From JBOFMT01 sp051658525 (GTDB lineage Bacteria; Bacillota_I; Bacilli_A; Erysipelotrichales; Erysipelotrichaceae), in contig JBOFMT010000099.1 of assembly GCA_051658525.1 (NCBI GenBank), positions 1 to 30,421 of the forward strand: 30,421 nucleotides of DNA, given 5' to 3'. Position 1 is the stretch's first letter. Every line of letters begins with the position of its first letter. The position numbers were made by a program, and so were the translations under genes. Shown piece by piece: positions 1 to 7,968 of this stretch. Under the pieces are notes generated by a model. It saw only the letters and a program-made list of their open reading frames with translations, did not search any database and was not told the DNA's origin.

Positions 1-692
1 GAGCAACACGAAACATCGGCTACTACATTAGCCTAGCATGTGCACAAGCGGGATACCTTGTATTTGCCCTGGATTATACCTTGCATCAACCCTTACCCAA
101 ACACATTCATTATCTTGAGGTAGATCTTAGAGACAAGGAGGCAATACAAGAAGCCTTCAACTGGATTTTTCAGGAATATGGCCCAATCTACGCACTTATT
201 AACAATGCAGCCATATCCCAAGTCCATACGCCCATTTTAGAAATGGAGGAAACTGCGTTTTGGGATATCCTCAACGTCAATGTCAAAGGTGCTTATTTAT
301 GCAGTCAAGCATTTGTGGCAAACAACCAAGAGTCGAAACATGGAGGTCGTATCATCAACATCGCTTCTACTCGCTATGCGCAAAACGAACCAGATTGGGA
401 TGCCTATGGAGCAAGCAAAGGTGCACTTGTTAGTTTAACGCAAAGTCTAGCCATCTCCCTTGCACCCTACCATATTTGTGTCAACGCCATTTCACCGGGT
501 TGGATTGTGTGTGATCCAAAAGAAGAGCTTCGCAGCATTGACCATGCACAACATCCAAGCAATCGCGTGGGAAAACCACAAGACATTAGCAATGCTGTCA
601 TATTTTTACTCGATCCACAAAACGATTTTATCAACGGACATAATCTTGTCATCGATGGAGGTATGAGTAAAAAAATGATCTATGAACCATAA
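1..692 (+). CDS. Short-chain dehydrogenase/reductase, 5' end outside the window
   Basis: This is the C-terminal 229 residues of a classical SDR, an NAD(P)-dependent oxidoreductase with a Rossmann fold. The reading frame is open from base 3. A TTG at 81 could start a shorter protein, but the residues before it (ATRNIGYY, then a hydrophobic strand ending LVFALD) are the glycine-rich dinucleotide-binding loop and beta-2, so the gene begins upstream of the window. Visible motifs are NNAA (near 201), the catalytic Asn in NVNVKG, the catalytic Ser in NIAS, the YxxxK pair in YGASK (near 405), and SPGW after the active site. The protein ends with the usual IDGGM tail. The substrate cannot be read from the sequence. 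The gene converges on the GNAT gene across a shared hairpin. The family call is firm; the function is open. Confidence 0.9.
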   Translation, partial: ATRNIGYYISLACAQAGYLVFALDYTLHQPLPKHIHYLEVDLRDKEAIQEAFNWIFQEYGPIYALINNAAISQVHTPILEMEETAFWDILNVNVKGAYLCSQAFVANNQESKHGGRIINIASTRYAQNEPDWDAYGASKGALVSLTQSLAISLAPYHICVNAISPGWIVCDPKEELRSIDHAQHPSNRVGKPQDISNAVIFLLDPQNDFINGHNLVIDGGMSKKMIYEP

Positions 693-693
693 G

Positions 694-717
694 AAAAACC
701 AGCGTGAGCTGGTTTTT
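694..717 (+). terminator. Shared hairpin terminator between convergent genes
   Basis: A 10-bp perfect stem (AAAAACCAGC / GCTGGTTTTT) with a GTGA loop lies directly after the SDR stop codon. It has A and T flanks on both sides, so it can end transcription from either direction. Its right arm overlaps the stop codon of the opposing acetyltransferase. Confidence 0.8.
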
Positions 718-1141
718 ATAATACTTTTGATAAGAATACTTTTGCGTGTGTTCCTGCAATTCCTTCAATACGACCTACTTCTTGATAACCATTTTTTTCA
801 AAGAAAGCAATCGCTTGTACATCCATTAAATCCAAATGCGCAATACTACAACCATTGGCCTTGGCTTCATGTTCAATTGTTTGTAACAATCCACTTCCAA
901 TTCCTTGCAAGCGTTTGTTGGTACGAACCCACATACTATCAATATAAAGTACCTTCCACATAACGCTATAAGCTAAAATTCCACCAACCATTGCATCGTT
1001 TTCATCACGAAAACACGTTTGCACCGGAATAAAGGCATCCGCTTGGGTAAATGGTAAGGCAGCATGCAATGCTTGCATCACCTGTGCATCAATAAATTCT
1101 GCTTCTTTCGCAGTCGGTGTATCCATAAAATATTTTTTCAT
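716..1141 (-). CDS. GNAT family N-acetyltransferase
   Basis: This 141-residue protein is a single GNAT domain that would transfer an acetyl group from acetyl-CoA to an unknown amine. The acetyl-CoA pyrophosphate-binding motif A is clear in VRTNKRLQGIGSGLL (R/Q-x-x-G-x-G), preceded by the beta-4 strand VLYIDSMWV. The C-terminal FFEKNGYQEVG is the usual beta-6/beta-7 signature. The start ATG has a GAGGA ribosome site. It begins 4 bases after the PHP-domain gene, so the two are probably one transcript. No signal peptide or membrane segment is present. The family is certain and the substrate unknown. Confidence 0.9.
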   Translation of the reverse strand: MKKYFMDTPTAKEAEFIDAQVMQALHAALPFTQADAFIPVQTCFRDENDAMVGGILAYSVMWKVLYIDSMWVRTNKRLQGIGSGLLQTIEHEAKANGCSIAHLDLMDVQAIAFFEKNGYQEVGRIEGIAGTHAKVFLSKVL

Positions 1142-1145
1142 CGTC

Positions 1146-2039
1146 TTAGTTCCTCTTTATTTTCTCTGTGATTGCGCTTAGCCACTGCGCCTGCATGTCT
1201 CCTTGATAACCCGAATCACCCATGGCAATCATCGGTTTGAAAGGACCGTGGAAATCACTTCCACACGTAATAAGCCATTCATTCTCGTTACAAAAACGCT
1301 CGTAATAGCTGTTCATTGCTGCGTCATGATAATTGCTGTACGCTTCTAATCCCTCAATCCCACAAAGTTTCGCTTGTAAGAGCAATTGTGGTTGTTCGTA
1401 AAAATTAGTATAAGGATGTGCAATGATGGCAATACCACCAGCAGCCTTAATTTCTTTTATCGTCGTCGCTAAACTAGGATACTCGATTGGTACATGGCAA
1501 GGTTTGCCTACCGAGCAGTGATCCCAGTAAAAATTAACCGGAGCAGGAGATTGTCGTTCTCCTCCGACACGATACGGTGCTAATACGGCTTCATCACTCC
1601 ACTTAGGATTATCTAAGATTGCTTGAAAGGTAATTCCAAAGGGGTTAAGACTACCTGCACTCAACTTCATCAAAGCTTCGATATCCAGTCCAAGCTTAAA
1701 GTTGTGATCAATTAGTTCCAACCGTTTGCGCGCACTCGCTAACATCAAGGCATTGATGTGACTACTTAAGTTTTTAAAATACGGATGATCAGGATCAATT
1801 CCAAGTCCTAGCACATGCACTTCCAACCCTTCAAACAAGGTATCGCATTCAATACCTGGGATAACGCTAATTCCCACGGCTTGTCCTAGGGTCATTATTT
1901 TTTTTACACCAGCTGTGGTATTGTGGTCACACAAGGCAATACAGTTTAACTTTGCCGCTAAGGCATGTTGGATGAGTTCTTCTTCCGTTAGTGCTCCATC
2001 ACGCGAATGGTGAGAATGCATGTGTAAATCAAATTTCAT
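1146..2039 (-). CDS. PHP-domain metal-dependent phosphoesterase
   Basis: This 297-residue protein belongs to the PHP family (YciV/RNase AM-like), which hydrolyses phosphoesters of nucleotides or RNA ends with a metal cluster. The metal ligands appear in order: DLHMHSHHSRDG at the N terminus, LCDHNTT, IPGIECD, IIAHPY and CGSDFHG near the C terminus. I chose the ATG at 2039 because it follows GAGGGCAGGA at good spacing. An ATG eight codons upstream (2063) has no ribosome site. The large insert between the second and third motif groups is normal for the YciV-like branch. It is the first gene of a probable two-gene operon with the acetyltransferase. Whether the substrate is RNA, pAp or another nucleotide is not visible. 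Confidence 0.88.
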   Translation of the reverse strand: MKFDLHMHSHHSRDGALTEEELIQHALAAKLNCIALCDHNTTAGVKKIMTLGQAVGISVIPGIECDTLFEGLEVHVLGLGIDPDHPYFKNLSSHINALMLASARKRLELIDHNFKLGLDIEALMKLSAGSLNPFGITFQAILDNPKWSDEAVLAPYRVGGERQSPAPVNFYWDHCSVGKPCHVPIEYPSLATTIKEIKAAGGIAIIAHPYTNFYEQPQLLLQAKLCGIEGLEAYSNYHDAAMNSYYERFCNENEWLITCGSDFHGPFKPMIAMGDSGYQGDMQAQWLSAITEKIKRN

Positions 2040-2090
2040 CTTCCTGCCCTCGTTTCTCTTCATAACGCACTTATTGTATCATAAAGTAGA

Positions 2091-2118
2091 AAAAAAATAA
2101 CGAAGCTATCGTTATTTT
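2091..2118 (-). terminator. Intrinsic terminator of the GyrI-like gene
   Basis: A 10-bp stem, AAAATAACGA / TCGTTATTTT (+ strand 2094-2103 and 2109-2118) with a 5-base loop, is followed on the minus strand by a U tract. Its right arm overlaps the stop codon of the gene ending at 2112. Confidence 0.75.
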
Positions 2119-2570
2119 AGTTGGTATGTTAGTTTGGTTTCATAACTCAAGCTTTCAGAGTTACCTGCATGCTTGATATAGTATTCATAAGCAAGAGGAA
2201 TCCACGCAAGTTCTTCCTTCTGTAAACTTTGTTCTAACACTTGATAACTACTAGCTAAGTTCCGATAGCTACCAAAATGCAAAATACTAGCCCAACGTCC
2301 AGCGGGAATCGTTGATGTTAGGATTTCATGTTCCCCAACACAGGGCACTGCGACTACATAACCAAAATCAACCTCTACCTGTGTTGTGGTATACGTAAAA
2401 TAGCGTCCAAAAAAAGGAGAAGCTGGCACAATTTGGTGCTTGTCTAAATAAATATCCAATAGTGCCTTGGCTCGACTCATCTCCCGTTTCATATCAACGG
2501 GTGCAAACATACTATGAATGATAATAATCGACTGCTTGTTTTGCGCAACTATTTCTACATTATACTCCAT
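2112..2570 (-). CDS. GyrI-like/AraC effector-binding domain protein, stand-alone
   Basis: This 152-residue protein looks like a lone effector-binding domain of the GyrI/Rob/BmrR C-terminal type, a fold that binds small hydrophobic or cationic molecules. Features consistent with this are the start EYNVEIVAQNKQSIIIIHSMF, the central GRYFTY, the strand pattern around VEVDFGYVVAVP, and TIPAGRWASILHFGSYRNLASSYQVLEQ, which matches the family's 'P.g.ya...h.G.Y..l...' segment. There is no DNA-binding helix-turn-helix, so it is not itself a classic activator. A possible promoter (TTGGAG, 18 bp, TATGAT) lies about 30 bases upstream on the minus strand. It is transcribed alone between two terminators. 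The ligand is unknown. Confidence 0.7.
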   Translation of the reverse strand: MEYNVEIVAQNKQSIIIIHSMFAPVDMKREMSRAKALLDIYLDKHQIVPASPFFGRYFTYTTTQVEVDFGYVVAVPCVGEHEILTSTIPAGRWASILHFGSYRNLASSYQVLEQSLQKEELAWIPLAYEYYIKHAGNSESLSYETKLTYQLK

Positions 2571-2663
2571 TATGGATCACCTACCTTGTTGGTTTCATCA
2601 TAGCCTATTCTCAAACAAAACTCCAACAAAACCCTTTAGAAAGGGGGGGAATACCTCAAAAGC

Positions 2664-2689
2664 TAAAAAAACCTTGCAAGGGCAAGGTT
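2664..2689 (-). terminator. Terminator of the malF-malG-DUF1189 operon
   Basis: An 8-bp stem (AACCTTGC / GCAAGGTT, + strand 2670-2677 and 2682-2689) is followed on the minus strand by six Us. It overlaps the stop codon of the DUF1189 gene and closes the transport operon. Confidence 0.75.
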
Positions 2690-3491
2690 AGTTTTGTGAA
2701 AACACTTTTGGTGCTTTGATCAGATACATATAAATAAAGGTAGCGCGTGCCATAAAGACAACTGGATACAAAATCGAACCATAGGCTGTCGACACCATAC
2801 CAACAAGTGCTGCTAAGAGCGCTGGTCCAACCATCGCATAAATCGTTACTTTAAACGCCTCAAAGTAACGAATTCCTCGCTGTTTACGCAGTCCCGTGAA
2901 GAACAACATTAAACTCGCTAGAAATAAATAAGTTACATTTTGTAAGAGGTTGGTCATATAAATCATCACCAAATCAAAATTCAATCCCGATAACAATAAG
3001 TTTTTAACAAACAGTGGTACATAAGCATCCCCTTGCTCACCAGCAATAAAGTCAGCAAGCTCTGAAAAGCTCAAATCACCAAACGTGGTATACGTTCCAG
3101 CAACCACACTTTCTTCACTTTCTCCAACAATCACAACCGTTGTAGGTCCAAAGTAGACACTTTTTGTCGCTGCTTGTGCAGGTGCGTCTTGTTCTAAATA
3201 GTAGGTATACCCACCATAACTTACCGTTTTTTCACCGCCACATGCCAAGGTAGCATCCACAAAGGCACAAGCTTCTTGTTGTACTAACTGCGTAAAGCTA
3301 GCTTCAAAGCCTGGTAACATCGCCAAGGCATCTTGTTCTGACACCTGAAAACGTGCAATGTAAAACGGTACACTAATGATACTAGTAACAAGTAAAAACA
3401 AAACAATAGAGATTGCAAGATTCATATCTCGCATTTTCACAACAGCTTTACTGCTGTAGAGCGCACGCGCCATAACTTTCAAACGATTCAT
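2688..3491 (-). CDS. DUF1189 membrane protein of the maltodextrin locus (MalA-like)
   Basis: This 267-residue membrane protein has the DUF1189 layout. A cytoplasmic start (MNRLKVMARALYSSKAVVKMRDM) leads into a first membrane helix at about 25-45, then an extracytoplasmic segment of some 125 residues, then several helices in the last 100 residues. In streptococci the protein named MalA next to malX-malC-malD belongs, as I recall, to the same family; its biochemical role is not established. Here it follows malG by 57 bases, with a terminator-like hairpin in the gap, so its expression is probably lower than that of the permeases. The ribosome site is AGGAG. It may modulate or assist the permease complex, but that is inference from context only. 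Confidence 0.75.
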   Translation of the reverse strand: MNRLKVMARALYSSKAVVKMRDMNLAISIVLFLLVTSIISVPFYIARFQVSEQDALAMLPGFEASFTQLVQQEACAFVDATLACGGEKTVSYGGYTYYLEQDAPAQAATKSVYFGPTTVVIVGESEESVVAGTYTTFGDLSFSELADFIAGEQGDAYVPLFVKNLLLSGLNFDLVMIYMTNLLQNVTYLFLASLMLFFTGLRKQRGIRYFEAFKVTIYAMVGPALLAALVGMVSTAYGSILYPVVFMARATFIYMYLIKAPKVFSQN

Positions 3492-3514
3492 ATAAGCTCC
3501 TATTCCTTTATAAG

Positions 3515-3543
3515 ATAAAAAAGTGCAAAAGAATTTGCACTTT
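3515..3543 (-). terminator. Hairpin between malG and the DUF1189 gene (attenuator-like)
   Basis: A 10-bp perfect stem (AAAGTGCAAA / TTTGCACTTT, + strand 3520-3529 and 3534-3543) has an AGAA loop and six Us on the minus strand. It is placed inside the operon, so partial read-through is expected rather than full termination. Confidence 0.75.
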
Positions 3544-3548
3544 AAATT

Positions 3549-4415
3549 TTAACCTTTATCCGCTCCAGCCGTCAATCCATGCACCATGTATTTTTGCATC
3601 GAGAACTGTACCAACATAATCGGTACGGCAATCAACAAGGCACCCGCCATAAAGCGTAATGGATTGTAGAATTGTGTCAGCATTGGATCGGTTGTATTAT
3701 ACAACCATACAGCAACCGTCATATTTTCCGGTTGTAAGAAGTTTTTCTGTAAGATAAAGTCTAACCATGGAGCCATAAATGCACTAACTCCAATGAATCC
3801 AATGATTGGCGTAATGAGTGGGAACAAGATTTTTGTTAATACTTGTAACTTACTTGCACCATCAATGCGTGCAGCCTCATCAAGGGAATATGGTATGTTT
3901 CGCATAAAGCCTCGTACCAAGAAGGTATTGTATGGTATCGAGCCCGCTGCATAAATGAGTGCCAGATAGTTTGGTTTATTTAAGAAACCAAATGTACGGA
4001 ACATTAAGAACAAGGCAATCATACCCATGAATGATGGGAACATATTTAAGACCATCATGGTTAAAATCCCAACTTTACGTCCTTTAAAACGTAAACGTGA
4101 GAATACGTAACCCGTAATAACGGAGAAGAAAATTACGAGTACAGTATTGATGACTGCAATTTGGAACGTTCTTACAAAGGCTCCAACATAATCCGGCATC
4201 AATTGTGCAGGGTTTGACTTGTAGCTAAACAAGTATTGGAAATGCGTCAACGACAGGTTTTCAAAATCTGGGAACAATGGAGCTGACGAGAGCAATTTTC
4301 CTGGTGTAAAGGCAGCTGATATCATCCAAAGTACTGGAATTAATACCACAGCTGCGGAAATCAATAACCAAATGGTGACCAAAATTTTTGGTACTACTTT
4401 TTTAATTACATGCAT
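3549..4415 (-). CDS. malG: Maltodextrin ABC transporter permease, MalG type
   Basis: This 288-residue inner-membrane permease of the binding-protein-dependent sugar transporters (CUT1) forms the translocation channel with MalF. It has six predicted membrane helices, the first at about 12-34. The EAA loop that docks on the ATPase is clear: EAARIDGASKLQVLTKILFPLI at about 180-201. It ends with MVHGLTAGADKG, typical of MalG-like proteins. It starts 3 bases after the malF stop; its ribosome site GGGAGG lies inside the end of malF, so translation is probably coupled. Substrate assignment to maltose/maltodextrin rests on the neighbouring GH13 enzymes and the MalF shape, not on a binding residue. 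Confidence 0.9.
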   Translation of the reverse strand: MHVIKKVVPKILVTIWLLISAAVVLIPVLWMISAAFTPGKLLSSAPLFPDFENLSLTHFQYLFSYKSNPAQLMPDYVGAFVRTFQIAVINTVLVIFFSVITGYVFSRLRFKGRKVGILTMMVLNMFPSFMGMIALFLMFRTFGFLNKPNYLALIYAAGSIPYNTFLVRGFMRNIPYSLDEAARIDGASKLQVLTKILFPLITPIIGFIGVSAFMAPWLDFILQKNFLQPENMTVAVWLYNTTDPMLTQFYNPLRFMAGALLIAVPIMLVQFSMQKYMVHGLTAGADKG

Positions 4416-4418
4416 ACA

Positions 4419-5987
4419 TTAATCCTCCCATAATCCTTTGGATCTCGACAAGTTAAAGACTGCAATAAATCCAACAAAGGCAAAGATTAAAATAGAATAC
4501 ACAGCTGCAATGTTATACAACTGGGCATTTCCTGAGAAACTCAGCTTATAAATCCATGAAATTAGGATATCAGTCTGACCCGGTACCCCACCCATAATCT
4601 TCATCGAGGCAGGTACAAGGGATGGATCCCACGCTGGTCCCCCACCGGTTAAGAAGTAAATGGCACCAAAGTTATTAAAGTTAAACGTAAAGGTCATGAC
4701 AATGGTTGGCAGGGTAGCTGACAACACTAGCGGCATGGTAATTTTACGGAATGCTTGATTTTTTGTTGCTCCATCAATTTTCGCGGCTTCATACAAATCT
4801 TTTGGAAGTGTCGTAAGAACACCGGTGATGAGCATCATAAAGTAAGGACTACCTAACCACAAGTTTACCGCAAGGACAATAAACTTCGCTAAGTTTCCAT
4901 TGTAAGGTTGCGACAACCAATAAATTTGTGCATCTGGACGACCTTGTAGTCCGATATTGAATAAGAATTGCGAGACTGGCTCCATCATATTGGTAATATT
5001 CAACAATTGATTTGCTAAACCATCCAATTCAAAGACATTTTTAAATACCATCAAGGAGATCATCGCTGGAATTGCCCAAGGAATGATCATAATCGTACGC
5101 CAGATTTTTTTGCGTTTTACATGTTCACTTTCAATCACTAGCGCTTGGAAGAATCCCATAACATAACAACTCAAAGATGAGAAGATCGCATAGATAAACG
5201 TCCAAGTTAATACTTGACCAAAAATACTAAACCAAGCAGGATCGGTAATGATTTGCGAGAAGTTTGCAAGTCCAACCCATTCGATCATATCCATTGGCAG
5301 TTTGACACGGAATGTGTAGTTGGTAAACGCCAATAAGAACGAGAACAAAAACGGTATTACAGTAAAGAAACAGATCATAATCATCGATGGAATCAAAATA
5401 ACAAAAGCAAACAACTCTTCCCACGTACGGTGTAAGAATTGTTTGAAGCTTTCCACACGACCTGTTTGTTCAATTAATTTTGCGCTTTTGTAAGCATCGG
5501 TAATGTTGCTAATATAGAATGCACCAAAGATAGAAAGAATTACTGCAGAAATCAAACCTTCTCCTAAGAGAGTAACCGAGTTATCCGCACTTAAGAATGG
5601 ATATACTTTGTTGAATGTTTCTACATATTGCCCACGATACATCGCATCCAACGGAACACGACCTAAAGTAAACAGCCCCCATAAACCTTTGGTAAAGAAC
5701 CCCCCGTAGTCACGGAAAAAATAAATCGGAAATTCACCACTTGCTGGAAATTGTGCAATTTCCGCTGCTGCATATTGATACGACCCTGATGCAATTTCAA
5801 CAATCACAATCAACAAGAAGATACCAAAGTAAATTGCAGCTTTTTCTTTTTGTTTGTTTCTAAGTTGCCCACTCCCCATTAAGAAGGTGGAGCAAACTGC
5901 AGACTTCAAGGCATTTGGATGTGCTTTGAGATCAGCAATGAAATTCGAAAATCTATTCTTTAAACTAACTTTTTCTTTTTTCCCCAT
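4419..5987 (-). CDS. malF: Maltodextrin ABC transporter permease, MalF type with extended N terminus
   Basis: This 522-residue permease is the MalG partner. It is longer than the usual 290-residue CUT1 permease. The first ~200 residues hold extra membrane helices and an extracytoplasmic stretch (GSYQYAAAEIAQFPASGEFP...), as in MalF proteins of enterics and lactic bacteria. The EAA loop EAAKIDGATKNQAFRKITMPLV lies near 415-435. I chose the ATG at 5987 because a perfect AGGAGG lies 7 bases upstream. An upstream ATG at 6044 is in frame but would place the start above the promoter -10 box at 6006-6011. It is the first gene of malF-malG-DUF1189. No ATPase gene follows, so a shared MsmK/MalK-type ATPase encoded elsewhere is expected. 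Confidence 0.92.
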   Translation of the reverse strand: MGKKEKVSLKNRFSNFIADLKAHPNALKSAVCSTFLMGSGQLRNKQKEKAAIYFGIFLLIVIVEIASGSYQYAAAEIAQFPASGEFPIYFFRDYGGFFTKGLWGLFTLGRVPLDAMYRGQYVETFNKVYPFLSADNSVTLLGEGLISAVILSIFGAFYISNITDAYKSAKLIEQTGRVESFKQFLHRTWEELFAFVILIPSMIMICFFTVIPFLFSFLLAFTNYTFRVKLPMDMIEWVGLANFSQIITDPAWFSIFGQVLTWTFIYAIFSSLSCYVMGFFQALVIESEHVKRKKIWRTIMIIPWAIPAMISLMVFKNVFELDGLANQLLNITNMMEPVSQFLFNIGLQGRPDAQIYWLSQPYNGNLAKFIVLAVNLWLGSPYFMMLITGVLTTLPKDLYEAAKIDGATKNQAFRKITMPLVLSATLPTIVMTFTFNFNNFGAIYFLTGGGPAWDPSLVPASMKIMGGVPGQTDILISWIYKLSFSGNAQLYNIAAVYSILIFAFVGFIAVFNLSRSKGLWED

Positions 5988-6005
5988 ACTATTTCCTCCT
6001 TCTTT

Positions 6006-6034
6006 ATTATATTCCTTTTTCACACACCATGCAA
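6006..6034 (-). promoter_or_regulatory. malF promoter
   Basis: On the minus strand, TTGCAT (6029-6034) and a perfect TATAAT (6006-6011) are separated by 17 bp. The predicted start lies near 6000, only about 13 bases before the ATG, so the leader would consist of little more than the AGGAGG ribosome site. Confidence 0.8.
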
Positions 6035-6043
6035 GCGTTTTCA
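6030..6043. promoter_or_regulatory. CcpA/LacI-family operator (cre) over the malF -35 box
   Basis: TGCAAGCGTTTTCA matches the catabolite-responsive element consensus TGWAARCGYTWNCW at all but one position. It covers the -35 hexamer of the malF promoter, where a bound repressor would block RNA polymerase. A local MalR-type LacI repressor could use the same site; none is encoded in the window. Confidence 0.75.
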
Positions 6044-6147
6044 CATCATTTCATAGTTTTTTTGAACACAAAATTACACAAAGGTGAGTTCCATCTTATG
6101 CTTTTCACGTATTTTCGTGCATTTTTTACAAAAACGAACCATTTTGA

Positions 6148-6176
6148 TTGACTTATTCGAGCAAAATAGTTAAAAA
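6148..6176 (+). promoter_or_regulatory. Probable promoter of the cytoplasmic GH13 gene
   Basis: TTGACT (6148-6153) is followed after 17 bp by TAAAAA (6171-6176). The -35 box is good and the -10 box weak. The start would again lie only some 15 bases before the ATG at 6199. Confidence 0.45.
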
Positions 6177-6198
6177 TGAGAGTAAAGGAGATGAAATT

Positions 6199-7893
6199 AT
6201 GAATAAATCAGCTATTTTTCACCTTCCGTATGACAATTTTGCTTATTTAGTGAGCGAAAATCAGGCGGAAATTAGACTTAAAACCGATTTTGACGTTAAA
6301 ACTGTTACATTACACTACAATGATCCTTACCATTGGGACGATCATGGATGGGTGCGCAATACACAAGTGATGGATGTTTATGGCTTAGGGGAGCATCATA
6401 AATATTTCCAAACTACAATTTCCACAACCACACATCGTTTGAAATACTTTTTTGAATTAGCGAATGACGAAGAAACATTGTATTTTGGAGAACAGGGTTT
6501 TTCAAAACACTTACCAGAAAATACCTTCTTCCCGTTCTTTTTGCCCTACTTGCATCAAAACGCTCAACTAGCTACCGTTGACTGGGTCAACGATGCACAG
6601 TGGTACCAAATCTTTCCCGATCGTTTTTGGAAAGGTGATATTTCAAGTAGCCAACGCGAATTTACCCCTTGGACGATTCAACAAGTAACCAATGAACAAC
6701 ACTACGGTGGAAATTTACCAGGGATTACACAAAAAATGCCATACCTAAAAGAATTGGGTATTAACGCTTTATATTTAACCCCAATTTTCCAAGCGAACAC
6801 CGCTCATAAGTACGATACCAAAGACTATCTACAAATCGATATTGATTTTGGAGATGAAGAAGATTTTAAAACACTAGTAAAAACTGCACACGATCATGGC
6901 ATTCGTGTGATTCTAGACTGTGTGTTTAATCACTCTGGTGAAGGGTTTGCCCCTTGGCAAGATGTACTAGCACATGGAAAAGATTCAGCATACTATAACT
7001 GGTTCCATGTCTTTGCTGATGAGCGTGACCTACACTATGAAATGTTTGCTCATAGTAAAAATATGCCAAAATTAAATACCCAAAACCCTGAAGTTAGTAA
7101 GTATTTGATTGGAGCAGCAAGTTACTGGACAACGCTTGCACCAATTGATGGATGGCGTTTGGATGTAGCCAATGAAATTGACCACTACTTCTGGAGAGAA
7201 TTTAGAAGTGCAATCAAAGCGATTCGCCCAGATGCCTATATTCTTGGTGAAGTTTGGCACGATGCCAAACCTTGGTTACGCGGAGACCAATTTGATGGTG
7301 TTATGAACTATCCATTAACGCATTTGATTTTAAAAACACTGCAAACCAAAGATGTAAGCTACTACAAACAAAAACTAGTAGATTTACAGTTCCAATATCC
7401 ACTCGCTATTCTTTCCATGCAGTTTAATCTATTAGATTCTCATGATACCAAACGTATTTATACGCAACTAGGAGATGAAAATCTATTAAAGATTGCTTAT
7501 ATATTGTTATTCTCAAATTATGGTACCCCTTGTATCTATTATGGAAGTGAAATTATGATGGAAGGTTGGGATGATCCTGATTGTCGTCGTTTGATGCGCT
7601 TTGATGATTTAAATACACAAGAAACAAGTTTCAAATCATGGATGACTCAACTTCAACACATCCGTCAATTGGATCCCGCTTTCGGTAACCGTGGAATCTT
7701 CTCTTTTGTGGAGGACGACACCCTCCTAATTTATGAAAAAGCGAGTGCAGAAAGCACCTTACGCTTCTACATCAACTTAAGTGATAAAACACAATCAATT
7801 CAAGCAACGGGACTTGATCTTTTCCAAAACAAGATCATTCACCAAGCCTTTGATTTAACGCCAAACAATTTCTTAGTCTTAAAAGTAAAGTAG
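6199..7893 (+). CDS. Cytoplasmic CBM34-GH13 enzyme: neopullulanase/cyclomaltodextrinase/maltogenic amylase
   Basis: This 564-residue alpha-amylase-family enzyme cleaves cyclodextrins, pullulan or short malto-oligosaccharides inside the cell. Residues 1-120 form the N-terminal CBM34 beta domain of GH13 subfamily 20; DWVNDAQWYQIFPDRFWKGD then opens the TIM barrel. Catalytic residues are the nucleophile Asp322 in GWRLDVANE, acid/base Glu351 in ILGEVWH and Asp416 in LLDSHDTKR; region I is DCVFNH (240-245). The sequence VANE after the nucleophile is typical of subfamily 20. There is no signal peptide, so it acts on imported sugars. The ATG at 6199 has AAAGGAG 8 bases upstream; a TTG 17 codons earlier coincides with the promoter -35 box. 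It is divergent from malF, so the two share a control region. Confidence 0.9.
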   Translation: MNKSAIFHLPYDNFAYLVSENQAEIRLKTDFDVKTVTLHYNDPYHWDDHGWVRNTQVMDVYGLGEHHKYFQTTISTTTHRLKYFFELANDEETLYFGEQGFSKHLPENTFFPFFLPYLHQNAQLATVDWVNDAQWYQIFPDRFWKGDISSSQREFTPWTIQQVTNEQHYGGNLPGITQKMPYLKELGINALYLTPIFQANTAHKYDTKDYLQIDIDFGDEEDFKTLVKTAHDHGIRVILDCVFNHSGEGFAPWQDVLAHGKDSAYYNWFHVFADERDLHYEMFAHSKNMPKLNTQNPEVSKYLIGAASYWTTLAPIDGWRLDVANEIDHYFWREFRSAIKAIRPDAYILGEVWHDAKPWLRGDQFDGVMNYPLTHLILKTLQTKDVSYYKQKLVDLQFQYPLAILSMQFNLLDSHDTKRIYTQLGDENLLKIAYILLFSNYGTPCIYYGSEIMMEGWDDPDCRRLMRFDDLNTQETSFKSWMTQLQHIRQLDPAFGNRGIFSFVEDDTLLIYEKASAESTLRFYINLSDKTQSIQATGLDLFQNKIIHQAFDLTPNNFLVLKVK

Positions 7894-7911
7894 GTTCGCC
7901 TACTTTTTTTA
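7887..7911 (+). terminator. UUCG-tetraloop terminator
   Basis: An 8-bp stem (AAAGTAGG / CCTACTTT) is closed by a stable TTCG loop and followed by a T run. The stop codon of the GH13 gene lies inside the left arm. Confidence 0.85.
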
Positions 7912-7920
7912 GTATATCGT

Positions 7921-7949
7921 TTGCATTACTGTATGACATACAGTATAGT
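7921..7949 (+). promoter_or_regulatory. Promoter of the padR gene with embedded palindromic operator
   Basis: TTGCAT (7921-7926) and TATAGT (7944-7949) are 17 bp apart. Between them lies a perfect inverted repeat with 9-bp arms, TACTGTATG-A-CATACAGTA (7927-7945). It resembles the ATGT/ACAT dyads bound by PadR proteins, so autorepression is very likely. Confidence 0.75.
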
Positions 7950-7968
7950 ATGAGTAGAGGTGATAACA

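Noticed and set aside
81..692. A complete SDR starting at TTG 81
   Set aside because: The frame is open to the window edge, and the residues before 81 form the glycine-rich nucleotide-binding loop, so the gene is truncated by the window rather than short.
5988..6044. Longer malF start at 6044
   Set aside because: The codons before 5987 cover the AGGAGG site and the -10 box; the ATG at 5987 has ideal spacing.
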